Positions 1-6,167 of a stretch of 8,626 nt of DNA are shown in pieces. Within the stretch, counting starts at the first letter, position 1. Each line of letters starts with the position of its first letter. The stretch comes from RGIG4097 sp045613765 (lineage in GTDB: Bacteria; Bacillota; Clostridia; Christensenellales; CAG-917): the NCBI GenBank assembly GCA_045613765.1, contig JAZLBO010000001.1, positions 1 to 8,626 of the forward strand, read 5' to 3'. A model generated the notes under the pieces. The model did no database searches, was not told where the DNA came from, and saw nothing but the letters and a program-made list of their open reading frames with translations. The translations under genes were made by a program, and so were the position numbers.

Positions 1-56
1 CTTGTGGTGTATAAATCAAAACTTTCGGTCAATAATTCAGTCACGGAGGTAATTCA

Positions 57-725
57 ATGAGTAAAATAGCAGTTGCCACAAAAAGATTTAGTGGCTTTAT
101 GAAAAGAAACGCAATGTATCTTCTTATTTTGCTGTGTATCGCATCTGTGGCAACAGTGATTGCCCTTGCTGTCACTGGCAATTTTGGAAGTGAAATCGAC
201 CTTAATCCTGATGCCGTTGTTGACACACCCATAGACAACGCACCTGTCAATCCCGACCCCAAGCCTGTCGAAAAACCAGACCCCACACCCAGTGAGCCAA
301 CAATTGAGCCTTTGACTTTTGGTGCACCCTGCAATGGCAGTGTGGTGTTGGACTACTCTGACACAGTCCTTGTGTGGAACTCAACACTCGGTCAATATTC
401 CACCCACTTGGGTGTTGACTTCACTGCAGAAGACGGCAAAGTGACTGCAGTTGCAGACGGCACAGTCAGTGCAGTTGGATATGACAGTTTGAAGGGGCAT
501 TATATCATCATTGACCATGATGAAAACTATCAATCACGCTACTATTCCCTTGGCGAAGAAATCACGCTTCAAGTTGGCGACGACGTTGAAAAAGGTCAAG
601 TGATTGGCGTTATGTCAACGGCTATGGCAACAGAAAACTATCTTGGAAATCACTTGCATCTGGAGATGAGCAAAGACGGCGAAAACATAGATCCTCTTAC
701 GGTGCTCACTCTTGCAGAAAAATAA
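57..725 (+). CDS. spoIIQ: SpoIIQ-like membrane-anchored M23 (LytM-domain) protein
   Basis: A 222-residue protein with a short basic cytoplasmic N-terminus, one membrane segment at about residues 19-39, a Pro/Asp-rich linker (about 45-88, with repeated PDP/PEP words) and a C-terminal M23/LytM domain (about 90-214). The zinc-site motifs are visible: HLGVD (H117, D121) and HLHLE (H199, H201), followed by DGENIDP, typical of the family. The His usually found in the YxHL motif of active M23 enzymes is replaced (RYYSL, S164), so peptidase activity may be weak or absent. In spore formers SpoIIQ sits in the forespore membrane and binds SpoIIIAH across the intermembrane space; length and architecture fit clostridial SpoIIQ. 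The start is ATG 57 with GGAGG at 45-49. What is seen: an anchored LytM domain with zinc ligands. What is inferred: the SpoIIQ identity rather than another anchored M23 protein. Confidence 0.82.
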   Translation: MSKIAVATKRFSGFMKRNAMYLLILLCIASVATVIALAVTGNFGSEIDLNPDAVVDTPIDNAPVNPDPKPVEKPDPTPSEPTIEPLTFGAPCNGSVVLDYSDTVLVWNSTLGQYSTHLGVDFTAEDGKVTAVADGTVSAVGYDSLKGHYIIIDHDENYQSRYYSLGEEITLQVGDDVEKGQVIGVMSTAMATENYLGNHLHLEMSKDGENIDPLTVLTLAEK

Positions 726-782
726 CAAAATCACACGATCAAATGTTTAGAATATAATATTGACAATATAAAATAATGATTG

Positions 783-791
783 TGCCATAAT
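783..791 (+). promoter_or_regulatory. Candidate extended -10 promoter downstream of spoIIQ
   Basis: TGCCATAAT fits an extended -10 (TG-n-CATAAT). A perfect TTGACA lies at 760-765, but its 20-bp spacing is too long for a normal pair, so the call rests mainly on the extended -10. Transcription would start near 798 and run about 100 nt to the terminator at 859-891, with no credible ORF between them. The area is AT-rich, so a chance match is possible. Confidence 0.3.
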
Positions 792-797
792 AGACAA

Positions 798-899
798 ATT
801 TATATTAGAGAGAAAAATCAATCCTTTCACAAAGGACAAACATAATCTCCCCCTATCAAAAGCCCTGCCAAGCACTGTTTGGTGGGGCTTTCCCTTTTG
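798..899 (+). ncRNA. Candidate small RNA between spoIIQ and the sigma operon
   Basis: The segment between the candidate promoter and a strong intrinsic terminator contains no ATG-started ORF. It holds a perfect small hairpin (TCCTTT, 3-nt loop, AAAGGA, 822-836), then an apparently unpaired C-rich stretch (TCTCCCCCTATC, 847-858), then the terminator stem. C-rich single-stranded motifs of this kind are used by several Firmicute sRNAs, such as RsaE/RoxS, to pair with Shine-Dalgarno sequences. The alternative is that this is only the 3' UTR and terminator of spoIIQ, whose stop is about 130 nt upstream. No homology to a known RNA family was recognised. Confidence 0.25.
859..899 (+). terminator. 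Rho-independent terminator
   Basis: A 13-bp stem (AAAGCCCTGCCAA at 859-871 with TTGGTGGGGCTTT at 879-891, two G-U pairs) with a 7-nt loop, followed by CCCTTTTGG. It ends spoIIQ transcription and any small RNA begun near 798. Confidence 0.85.
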
Positions 900-1150
900 G
901 TTGATTTGGGTCATATCTTCATATCATCAAAATGAAATCTGCGCATTTATCCACCCAATTAATTTATGCCACGGCATCTATGCTCAAACCAACATATATC
1001 GCTTTTTTATATGGCTCACGGAAGTGGTTGACACCAAATTTTCATATCATCATTTGCGCATATTTTCACTTGTAAGTTTTATGCTCACTTCTGCCCTTTT
1101 GGTCTTTCTACAAGAAAATTTTTATTAAAAATTTTGTCGGTTTTTATTGG
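900..1150. other. Gene-free AT-rich intergenic stretch
   Basis: No convincing gene is seen; the open stretch at 901-1128 (TTG start, 75 codons) has no ribosome binding site and no protein-like pattern. A 12-nt direct repeat, TTCATATCATCA, occurs at 918-929 and 1041-1052, each time followed by TGCGCAT (940-946 and 1055-1061), suggesting an old decayed duplication. A small hairpin (ATGCC-AC-GGCAT) lies at 966-977. A 21-bp pure A/T palindrome at 1115-1135 ends 15 bp before the sigma-gene -35 box and could act as an UP-like element. Confidence 0.5.
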
Positions 1151-1179
1151 TTGAAATTTGTTCCATACAGTGTTATAAT
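1151..1179 (+). promoter_or_regulatory. Extended -10 sigma-A-type promoter of the sigma operon
   Basis: TTGAAA at 1151-1156, a 17-bp spacer and TATAAT at 1174-1179 with TGT directly upstream (extended -10). It is one of the best promoters in the window. The predicted start, about 7 nt after the -10, falls at 1186-1187, on the ATG of the sigma gene. It resembles a housekeeping promoter rather than an ECF-type promoter, so the sigma factor need not drive its own transcription from here. Confidence 0.85.
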
Positions 1180-1190
1180 ATACTGTATGG
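1163..1190. promoter_or_regulatory. Perfect inverted repeat over -10 box and start codon (putative operator)
   Basis: CCATACAGT (1163-1171) and ACTGTATGG (1182-1190) are exact reverse complements separated by 10 bp containing TATAAT. A dimeric repressor bound here would block the promoter. The right arm includes the ATG at 1187. In any read-through RNA from upstream, the two arms would pair and hide the start codon, whereas an RNA begun at about 1186 lacks the left arm. I do not recognise the motif as a known operator. Confidence 0.65.
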
Positions 1191-1720
1191 ACAGAATAAC
1201 CCTTGACAATACAATGCTACGCATCGCCCGTGGGGACGAAGTGGCGTTTGAAGAATTGTACAATCACACCAAGAACGGATTGTACTCCTTCATATTGTCT
1301 ATTTGTGGGGATCATCACATGGCAGAAGATATTATGCAGACCACTTATATTCGCATACGTCTTTCTGCAAAGATGTACAAGGCAGGGTCAAACACTCTTG
1401 CATGGATATATACCATTGCAAAGAACTTGACTTTCAATGAATTGAACAAACGAAAGCGAGAAATATCCCTTGACTTTGACGGAAGTTCAAAGATTGGTGG
1501 GCAATATACCATTGACGACAAGGTGACAAGCCCCCTGCTCTCAATCATCAAAAGTGAACTAAGTCAAGTGGAAGCACAGATCATCACACTGCATCTCATA
1601 TCGGGGTTCAAGCACCGAGAAATTGCAGACATGCTTGAAAAGCCACTGGGCACTGTCCTATGGACATACAAAAACGCACTGAATAAAATCAAAAGCAAGT
1701 ATAGGGAGGAAGACCTATGA
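1187..1720 (+). CDS. ECF-like RNA polymerase sigma factor (sigma-70 family)
   Basis: A 177-residue protein with the two-domain layout of extracytoplasmic-function sigma factors. Region 2 covers about residues 19-91 (AFEELY, AEDIMQTTYIRI, then LAWIYTIAKNLTFNELNKRKRE, where region 2.4 would contact the -10). A linker is at 92-122. Region 4 is at about 124-173, with a helix-turn-helix (GFKHREIADMLEKPLGTV) for -35 contact. It should bind core polymerase and direct it to a small regulon. ATG 1187 is chosen because it places the family's usual opening close to the N-terminus; a TTG at 1151 would use part of the promoter as coding sequence. No Shine-Dalgarno precedes the ATG and the predicted transcript starts on it, so translation is probably leaderless. 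The stop overlaps the next gene's start (ATGA), indicating translational coupling to a candidate anti-sigma factor. The ECF subgroup was not recognised. Confidence 0.88.
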   Translation: MDRITLDNTMLRIARGDEVAFEELYNHTKNGLYSFILSICGDHHMAEDIMQTTYIRIRLSAKMYKAGSNTLAWIYTIAKNLTFNELNKRKREISLDFDGSSKIGGQYTIDDKVTSPLLSIIKSELSQVEAQIITLHLISGFKHREIADMLEKPLGTVLWTYKNALNKIKSKYREEDL

Positions 1721-2394
1721 AGACAAAAGATATTAAAACCTTGCTCAACAAGGAAACAGGAGAAAACACACCCGACGTACTTGACAACGTCAAAGTTTCT
1801 CCCATCAACAAACTCAAAAATAATGAAAAAAGCCTTGTTGCCTTCAAAAAGACTATGGCAACGCTCATACTGGTCTTCTTGCTTGTGATTGTTGTTGTTT
1901 TGTCGGTGGCAATCCACGGATACACCACTCAAGTGCGAGAAACAACCAAGAGCAATATGACGTTTATGTCATTGCGCCTTGCAAGTAGCCCCGAAGACAC
2001 CCCCACAAAAGCATACAACTTTATCATTGACGGCACTGGCAGAATTATCCTTGCATTTGATGAAATGAAAGGCGACACTCTCCACACACCCACAAACTTT
2101 GAAGATATACTTGACCTTCTTGAATATAACGGCGAAGGCACAATCTTCATTGTTGCATCAAGTGATAGACCTGCTTTTGCAAAGCAATTTGGCGTGTATA
2201 TGGCAGAAACCATTGAAAAAGATGACGATTTTGACGGCGTCAAGATTATTTCTCACGTCAACGAAACCGTAAGCAGAAATACCTTTGAAAATGCAATCTC
2301 CGTCCTTCCAAGTGACGAAAAGGTTGACTACGGCACAAAAAATATCAATGAACTTTGCGCCTTGTATTCAACTCTCATTGAAGATCTTGACTAA
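1717..2394 (+). CDS. Single-pass membrane protein, candidate anti-sigma factor
   Basis: A 225-residue protein with a hydrophilic cytoplasmic N-terminus (1-46), one strongly hydrophobic helix (about 47-67) and an extracytoplasmic domain (68-225). Location argues for anti-sigma function: it overlaps the sigma gene by 4 nt and has a strong SD (GGGAGG, 1704-1709) inside the sigma coding region. After the membrane the pattern SLRLA...FIIDGTGRIILAFDEMKGDTL...FEDILDLL...GTIFIVASSD loosely resembles the middle domain of RsgI-type anti-sigma factors (strand, variable loop, strand with N/DG, helix, strand). The Asn-Pro self-cleavage motif expected in RsgI is not seen, nor is an N-terminal RsgI or zinc-binding (ZAS) signature. 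I infer that the N-terminus holds the sigma factor and the outer domain senses the envelope. It could instead be an unrelated membrane partner. Confidence 0.6.
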   Translation: MKTKDIKTLLNKETGENTPDVLDNVKVSPINKLKNNEKSLVAFKKTMATLILVFLLVIVVVLSVAIHGYTTQVRETTKSNMTFMSLRLASSPEDTPTKAYNFIIDGTGRIILAFDEMKGDTLHTPTNFEDILDLLEYNGEGTIFIVASSDRPAFAKQFGVYMAETIEKDDDFDGVKIISHVNETVSRNTFENAISVLPSDEKVDYGTKNINELCALYSTLIEDLD

Positions 2395-2471
2395 AACACG
2401 GCAGACTGTACACAAATATAAACGACAAAAACAAACATACTACAATGCGTAATCACGCACATAGGAAAAAT

Positions 2472-4868
2472 ATGAAAAAGAACAACTTGAAGATCATCTT
2501 TGCACTGCTCCTTGCAGTCCTCGTGTTGTCAATGGTTGCTTGCGCACCTGTTGACGACCCCACTCCCGACCCCTCTCCCGAGCCCGAGCAACCCGAACCT
2601 GTCACTTTTACCGTGACCTTTGACACAAAGGGTGGCACGGGTGTTTCTGGCTACGAAAATATCGAGTTTGGACAAATGGTGTCTGCCCCTGCAGTCAATC
2701 CCACAAAAACCGGCTATCTCTTTGATGGTTGGACTTTGTCCAATGGCGACCCCGTTGATTTTGACACATATACCGTCTATTCCAACGTAACCTTCTATGC
2801 AAGTTGGAAAGCAAAGTCATACAACATCACTGCATATCTCACAGACGAAATGGTCAAGGATAATATCATTGATCTCACAGGTGACACAGTGAGCCAATAC
2901 TATGGCGACAACGTGACTCTTGCCGACGAAAAATATAACCTTCGTGACACAGAAGTTGATGGCGTCACAGTGAAGACTGTCACCTTCCATCTCTCATACG
3001 AAAGCACCACTTCATCAGGTCAAACATTGCCCGTGCCTACCACCACAAAGGAAGGCGATCGTTTTATGTATTGGTACTACTATGAAGGGGAAACAATCGT
3101 GCCTATCACAAAGACACTTGTCAAGGGCTCAACTGCACAAACAGTTGCACTTTTAGGGGGCTACAACTATGACGGCGCGCGCACTCTCTATGCAATGTGG
3201 TATAGCGCACTTGAAAATATTACGGTCAATTTTGACGGCGTAATTGATGGCGCAACGGTCAACGTCCCATCTGTTATCGTCAAGGATGGCGACTATCTTG
3301 TAAAGCCCGAAAATCCCACTGCCACAGACTATGATTTTGACAAGTGGACATACGTTCTTCTCAATGAAGATGAAGAAGAAGTCGTCTATGATATGGCCTT
3401 CTACACCGACCCTTCAAACCACGGAACATACATCACAAGCGCAATGGCAACAGACGGTGTGTTTACCCTTTCTGCCAACTGGACAAAGCGCATTGAAATC
3501 TCATCTGCAAGCGATCTTACAAGCCTTGACACAACAGACAAGGAAGTGCAAAGTGCAAACTTCTATCTTATGCAAGATGTCACAATCGATAGTTATACCA
3601 CACTTTTTGACAAGGAAAACCCCTTTATTGGTGTATTTGACGGACGTGGCTATGCAATCACCATCAACGGCTTGAACCTTGACAGCAACAACGGATGTGG
3701 TGCTCTTATCGGTGTCAACGAAGGCGTCATCAAGAGCCTTAATATCTACACAACCATCTCGGTTTCTGGCAATTTGGAAGGTGTCACAAATGTCATCATT
3801 GGTGCAGTGGCAGGAGAAAACAAAGGTGTCATTTCTGCAGTTGGTGTCAAGAGTGTCAATGTCAGTGCAACGGCAACAGATTGCGACATTTATATGGGTG
3901 GCATTGCAGGTGTCAACTATGGGGAAATCAGTGGCTCAACCGTTGGCACTGCCAACATTTATATCAACGGACGCAACGTATATGCAGGTGGCGTTGTTGG
4001 ACACAATGCACGTGGATTTGTCAATGACGTTCGTGTTGAAAATTGTTTCATGGAAGTTGAAAGTATTGCAGACACAAATGCAGGTTTTGTGGCAGGCAAA
4101 ATCTCTCTCGGCAACACCAAAAAATGTGTGGTTGCAAACAGTGATCTTTCTGTCAGTGCAACAAATAGCGCTTATGTTGGTGGTATCGCAGGCAAGGTTG
4201 TCAACAATCTCGTTGAACAATGCTTGATTGACAACTGCTCTATCAATGCCGACGGAAATCGTGCATACGCAGGTGGCGTTGTTGGCGAAGGTGGAAGCAC
4301 AATCCGTCACACTTCTCTCAATGCAATTTCAGTGAGCGCATCAGGTGTTGTTCGTACTGCAGCAGGTGGATTTGTGGGCAACAACATTTGTGAAGGTGGC
4401 GATCGTGGTCTTATTCAATACTCAGTGGCAACAGGTACAGTGAGCGCAAATTCACAAGGCGACATTTACGTCGGTGGTATCGCAGGAATCCAAAATGCTG
4501 GTGCAAGCGCAACCAATGGCGCAGTGGCTTACGTCTATGCAGAAATCAAAGTCATTGCAATAGCCAACGAAGGTGGCAAAATCAACGTTGGCAAGTCATT
4601 TGGCATTTGTGATGACATCACAGTGTGCTACAGCGTCTTTGTTGCAGACAACACAGCACTCATTTTGAACGCAGTTGAATACGACAAGGAAACAAAGCCC
4701 TTTGAAGTGACAACGCGTACAGACGTCAAGGAAATCACTCCCGGCTTTGAAACAATCCAAAATGCAACTTGGATCAACACCAACCTTAAACTCAACGGCT
4801 CATCTGGTAATGATGGTGTGTGGATTGTGGCAGACGGCAGTTATCCTACCCTTGCATTTGCACAATAA
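2472..4868 (+). CDS. Large surface lipoprotein with Flg_new (InlB-type) and GLUG repeats
   Basis: A 798-residue protein with a lipoprotein signal peptide: basic start (MKKNNLK), hydrophobic core, then MVAC with lipidated Cys24. An acidic Pro-rich linker (about 27-44) follows. Three Listeria-Bacteroides-type repeats come next (about 45-340): GYLFDGW...VTFYASW, then DRFMYWYYY...LYAMW, then YDFDKW...FTLSANW. Residues about 340-740 hold some nine GLUG-like units (GGIAGVNYGEISG, GGVVGHNARG, GGIAGKVVNN and others), expected to fold as a beta-helix. The end, VWIVADGSYPTLAF, is typical of GLUG proteins; there is no LPXTG anchor. Such proteins are displayed on the cell surface and are often adhesins, but no ligand can be read. 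ATG 2472 is preferred over ATG 2445 because the signal peptide then starts correctly and AGGA (2463-2466) precedes it. It lies 77 nt after the candidate anti-sigma gene without an intervening terminator, so it is probably co-transcribed. Confidence 0.85.
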   Translation: MKKNNLKIIFALLLAVLVLSMVACAPVDDPTPDPSPEPEQPEPVTFTVTFDTKGGTGVSGYENIEFGQMVSAPAVNPTKTGYLFDGWTLSNGDPVDFDTYTVYSNVTFYASWKAKSYNITAYLTDEMVKDNIIDLTGDTVSQYYGDNVTLADEKYNLRDTEVDGVTVKTVTFHLSYESTTSSGQTLPVPTTTKEGDRFMYWYYYEGETIVPITKTLVKGSTAQTVALLGGYNYDGARTLYAMWYSALENITVNFDGVIDGATVNVPSVIVKDGDYLVKPENPTATDYDFDKWTYVLLNEDEEEVVYDMAFYTDPSNHGTYITSAMATDGVFTLSANWTKRIEISSASDLTSLDTTDKEVQSANFYLMQDVTIDSYTTLFDKENPFIGVFDGRGYAITINGLNLDSNNGCGALIGVNEGVIKSLNIYTTISVSGNLEGVTNVIIGAVAGENKGVISAVGVKSVNVSATATDCDIYMGGIAGVNYGEISGSTVGTANIYINGRNVYAGGVVGHNARGFVNDVRVENCFMEVESIADTNAGFVAGKISLGNTKKCVVANSDLSVSATNSAYVGGIAGKVVNNLVEQCLIDNCSINADGNRAYAGGVVGEGGSTIRHTSLNAISVSASGVVRTAAGGFVGNNICEGGDRGLIQYSVATGTVSANSQGDIYVGGIAGIQNAGASATNGAVAYVYAEIKVIAIANEGGKINVGKSFGICDDITVCYSVFVADNTALILNAVEYDKETKPFEVTTRTDVKEITPGFETIQNATWINTNLKLNGSSGNDGVWIVADGSYPTLAFAQ
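3984..4285 (+). repeat. 17-bp DNA repeat within the GLUG region
   Basis: GCAGGTGGCGTTGTTGG occurs identically at 3984-4000 and 4269-4285, both encoding AGGVVG in the same frame. It reflects duplication of beta-helix units and could allow slippage or recombination that changes repeat number. Confidence 0.6.
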
Positions 4869-4882
4869 CCAAAACAAAGCAT

Positions 4883-4913
4883 AAAAAAAGGCACTCGTTT
4901 GAGTGTCTTTTTT
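4883..4913 (+). terminator. Rho-independent terminator of the lipoprotein operon
   Basis: An A-tract, GGCACTC, GTTT loop, GAGTGTC and T-tract; a 7-bp core stem with one G-U pair, extended by A-T pairs. It lies 15 nt after the lipoprotein stop. A near-identical copy lies at 5091-5121. Confidence 0.85.
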
Positions 4914-4914
4914 A

Positions 4915-4996
4915 ATGAATTGCAACAAGTTGCATGAATTGCCTACGGCATGATTTCTCGCTACGCTCCATGAATTGCACCACAGGTGCATTGTGG
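4915..4996. repeat. Array of ATGAATT words separated by small variable hairpins
   Basis: ATGAATT occurs at 4915-4921, 4934-4940 and 4970-4976, with the variant ATGATTT at 4950-4956, spaced 16-20 bp. Between them lie short inverted repeats with different arms: TGCAAC-AA-GTTGCA (4921-4934), TGCC-TAC-GGCA (4940-4950) and TGCACC-ACA-GGTGCA (4976-4990). A constant word with changing but complementary stems indicates a structured intergenic repeat rather than a gene. It resembles the hairpin-rich intergenic arrays common in Clostridia. Repeat lengths are too short and irregular for CRISPR. Confidence 0.6.
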
Positions 4997-5062
4997 TCGG
5001 GTTGTGTGTAGATACTCGTACAAGCACTCAATATAAGCAATCTATTTTCAACCACAACTCTC

Positions 5063-5088
5063 CACTATTCACTATCACTTATTCACTA
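5063..5088. repeat. Short CACTATTCACTA-type direct repeats
   Basis: Overlapping copies of CACTATT/CACTATC/CACTTATTCACTA fill the 25 bp just before the second terminator copy. Similar low-complexity tails often accompany intergenic repeat elements in Firmicutes, so this is probably one end of the element at 4915-5088. Confidence 0.4.
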
Positions 5089-5090
5089 AC

Positions 5091-5121
5091 AAAAAAAGGC
5101 ACTCGTTTGAGTGCCTTTTTT
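5091..5121. terminator. Bidirectional terminator serving the HAD gene
   Basis: A-tract, GGCACTC, GTTT loop, GAGTGCC, T-tract: a perfect 7-bp core flanked by A/T pairs, working on both strands. It lies 15 nt beyond the HAD gene stop on the minus strand. It matches the terminator at 4883-4913 over 31 nt with one difference and in the same orientation, so the two are direct copies. Confidence 0.85.
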
Positions 5122-5136
5122 GTTCCGTTGGGGTTG

Positions 5137-5985
5137 TTAGTCTTTGATTGCTTTGAGTTGGCGAAGGGTGACGTCTTCAAGTTTATTGTCACAGCCAAGT
5201 TGTTTGATGAGTGTCTTCACTGCGTCATCAAGTTCACTGCCTTCTGAGAAGTCTGCATCAAAGATCCAGTCAACTCTGCCGTGCTTGAGCAAAGGTTGAA
5301 CCTTATACTTTTCATCATTGTGGTAGAGTGCGATTGAGTGTCCACCAGATTGCTTGACCAGTTTCATACAAGGCACGTCTGTAAGTCCATCTCCAATATA
5401 GACCATATTACGGAAGAAAACTCTCTTTTCTTCTTCAGGCTGTGATCTGTTGAGATCGGTGTTGTTGTTGATTTCAAGGACGCCTTTGTTGATACGATAG
5501 ACAAATTGGGTTTTGTTGGTGTAGTTGACTGCCAATTTGGGCCAAATTGCCTCGCCGTTTTCATCATACATAAATTCGCAAGCGTAGATCTTCTTGAAAT
5601 ACTTTGAGATGACTGTGCCGTCAATGATTTCACGAAGGCCTGATGAAAGGACGTAGTGTTCAATCTTAAGACCTGCTTCTTCGCCATATTTGTTGATGCG
5701 TTCAAACCATTCTACGACGCCGGGATGATATTCGATATATTTGCCACTCTTGACAAGATCTTTCTTTGTGAGGGGATTGCCAGCCTTCTTTGCTTGGTCA
5801 ATCATGCAGTACATATATGAAAGGATGCTGTCCATTTGTTCTTTTGCAGCAACTCTTTCTGCCTCTGCCCAGAATTCCTCGGGCTTCATGCCAAGGCTGG
5901 GGATAAAGGTGTATTCCTGCATATCACGAGTGCAAAGTGTCTTGTCAAAATCGTAAAGCATTGCCACAATGTGTTGTTTTTTCAT
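5137..5985 (-). CDS. HAD-superfamily hydrolase, phosphoserine-phosphatase-like
   Basis: A 282-residue cytoplasmic protein carrying all four haloacid-dehalogenase motifs: motif I DFDKT (nucleophile D12, acid/base D14), motif II SSG (114-116), motif III Lys probably K158 (NKTQ), and motif IV GDGLTD (198-203, Mg2+ ligands). The helical segment between motifs I and II (about 20-105) is the cap region. The layout matches small-molecule phosphatases of the phosphoserine-phosphatase-like group, but the substrate cannot be read, so serB should not be assigned. Start ATG 5985 is chosen because it puts motif I near the N-terminus and has AGGTAGGA just upstream; the open frame continues to 6126 but only through the promoter. 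It is single-gene, divergent from pckA and convergent with the lipoprotein operon. Confidence 0.88.
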   Translation of the reverse strand: MKKQHIVAMLYDFDKTLCTRDMQEYTFIPSLGMKPEEFWAEAERVAAKEQMDSILSYMYCMIDQAKKAGNPLTKKDLVKSGKYIEYHPGVVEWFERINKYGEEAGLKIEHYVLSSGLREIIDGTVISKYFKKIYACEFMYDENGEAIWPKLAVNYTNKTQFVYRINKGVLEINNNTDLNRSQPEEEKRVFFRNMVYIGDGLTDVPCMKLVKQSGGHSIALYHNDEKYKVQPLLKHGRVDWIFDADFSEGSELDDAVKTLIKQLGCDNKLEDVTLRQLKAIKD

Positions 5986-6025
5986 GCAAATTCCTACCTT
6001 AAAGTTGGGTTTCTGTTGTATAAGT

Positions 6026-6054
6026 ATTCTAATGCAAAATACACGAATTGTCAA
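6026..6054 (-). promoter_or_regulatory. Near-consensus sigma-A-type promoter of the HAD gene
   Basis: On the minus strand TTGACA (6054-6049), a 17-bp spacer and TAGAAT (6031-6026). The start would be near 6019, giving a leader of about 34 nt with the SD at its end. The -35 is perfect and the -10 has one mismatch, suggesting steady expression. Confidence 0.8.
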
Positions 6055-6167
6055 CTGCTGAAACAATTTGCCCCTTATATTAAGAAAAAATATAGTGCAT
6101 TTGACTATTTTTGCGCCTGCACGCACAAAATATTTTTGATTGTTTTCAGTCTTTTTATGAATAATTG

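Noticed and set aside
9..36. Forespore sigma-F/G-like promoter (GTATA, then GGTCAATAAT) before spoIIQ
   Set aside because: The -10 matches poorly and spacing is short (13 bp). It would leave only a ~14-nt leader. Expected biologically, but not supported well enough to annotate.
41..334. Minus-strand open frame opposite spoIIQ
   Set aside because: It lies antisense to a well-supported gene and its Gly/Ser-rich composition reflects the complement of the Pro/Asp linker.
901..1128. Open frame of 75 codons (TTG start) between spoIIQ and the sigma gene
   Set aside because: It starts within the terminator tail, has no Shine-Dalgarno, shows no recognisable protein pattern and lies in AT-rich DNA with decayed repeats.
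2387..2420. Internal promoter for the lipoprotein (TTGACT at 2387-2392)
   Set aside because: No acceptable -10 at 16-18 bp (TACACA or AATATA only). Co-transcription from 1151 explains expression more simply. An ACTGTA half-site at 2405-2410 echoes the upstream palindrome but lacks a partner.
3331..4310. Open frames in alternative frames within the lipoprotein gene (3331-3675, 3679-4227, 3936-4310 minus)
   Set aside because: Shadows of the repetitive GLUG coding sequence without ribosome sites; the main frame has a clear signal peptide and domain pattern.
4915..5000. CRISPR-like array
   Set aside because: The repeat is only 7 nt, spacers are 9-13 nt and palindromic, and no cas gene is nearby.
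5986..6126. N-terminal extension of the HAD protein to the upstream ATG at 6126
   Set aside because: It would add 47 residues translated from the promoter and leader; the ATG at 5985 has a good SD and places DFDKT correctly near the N-terminus.
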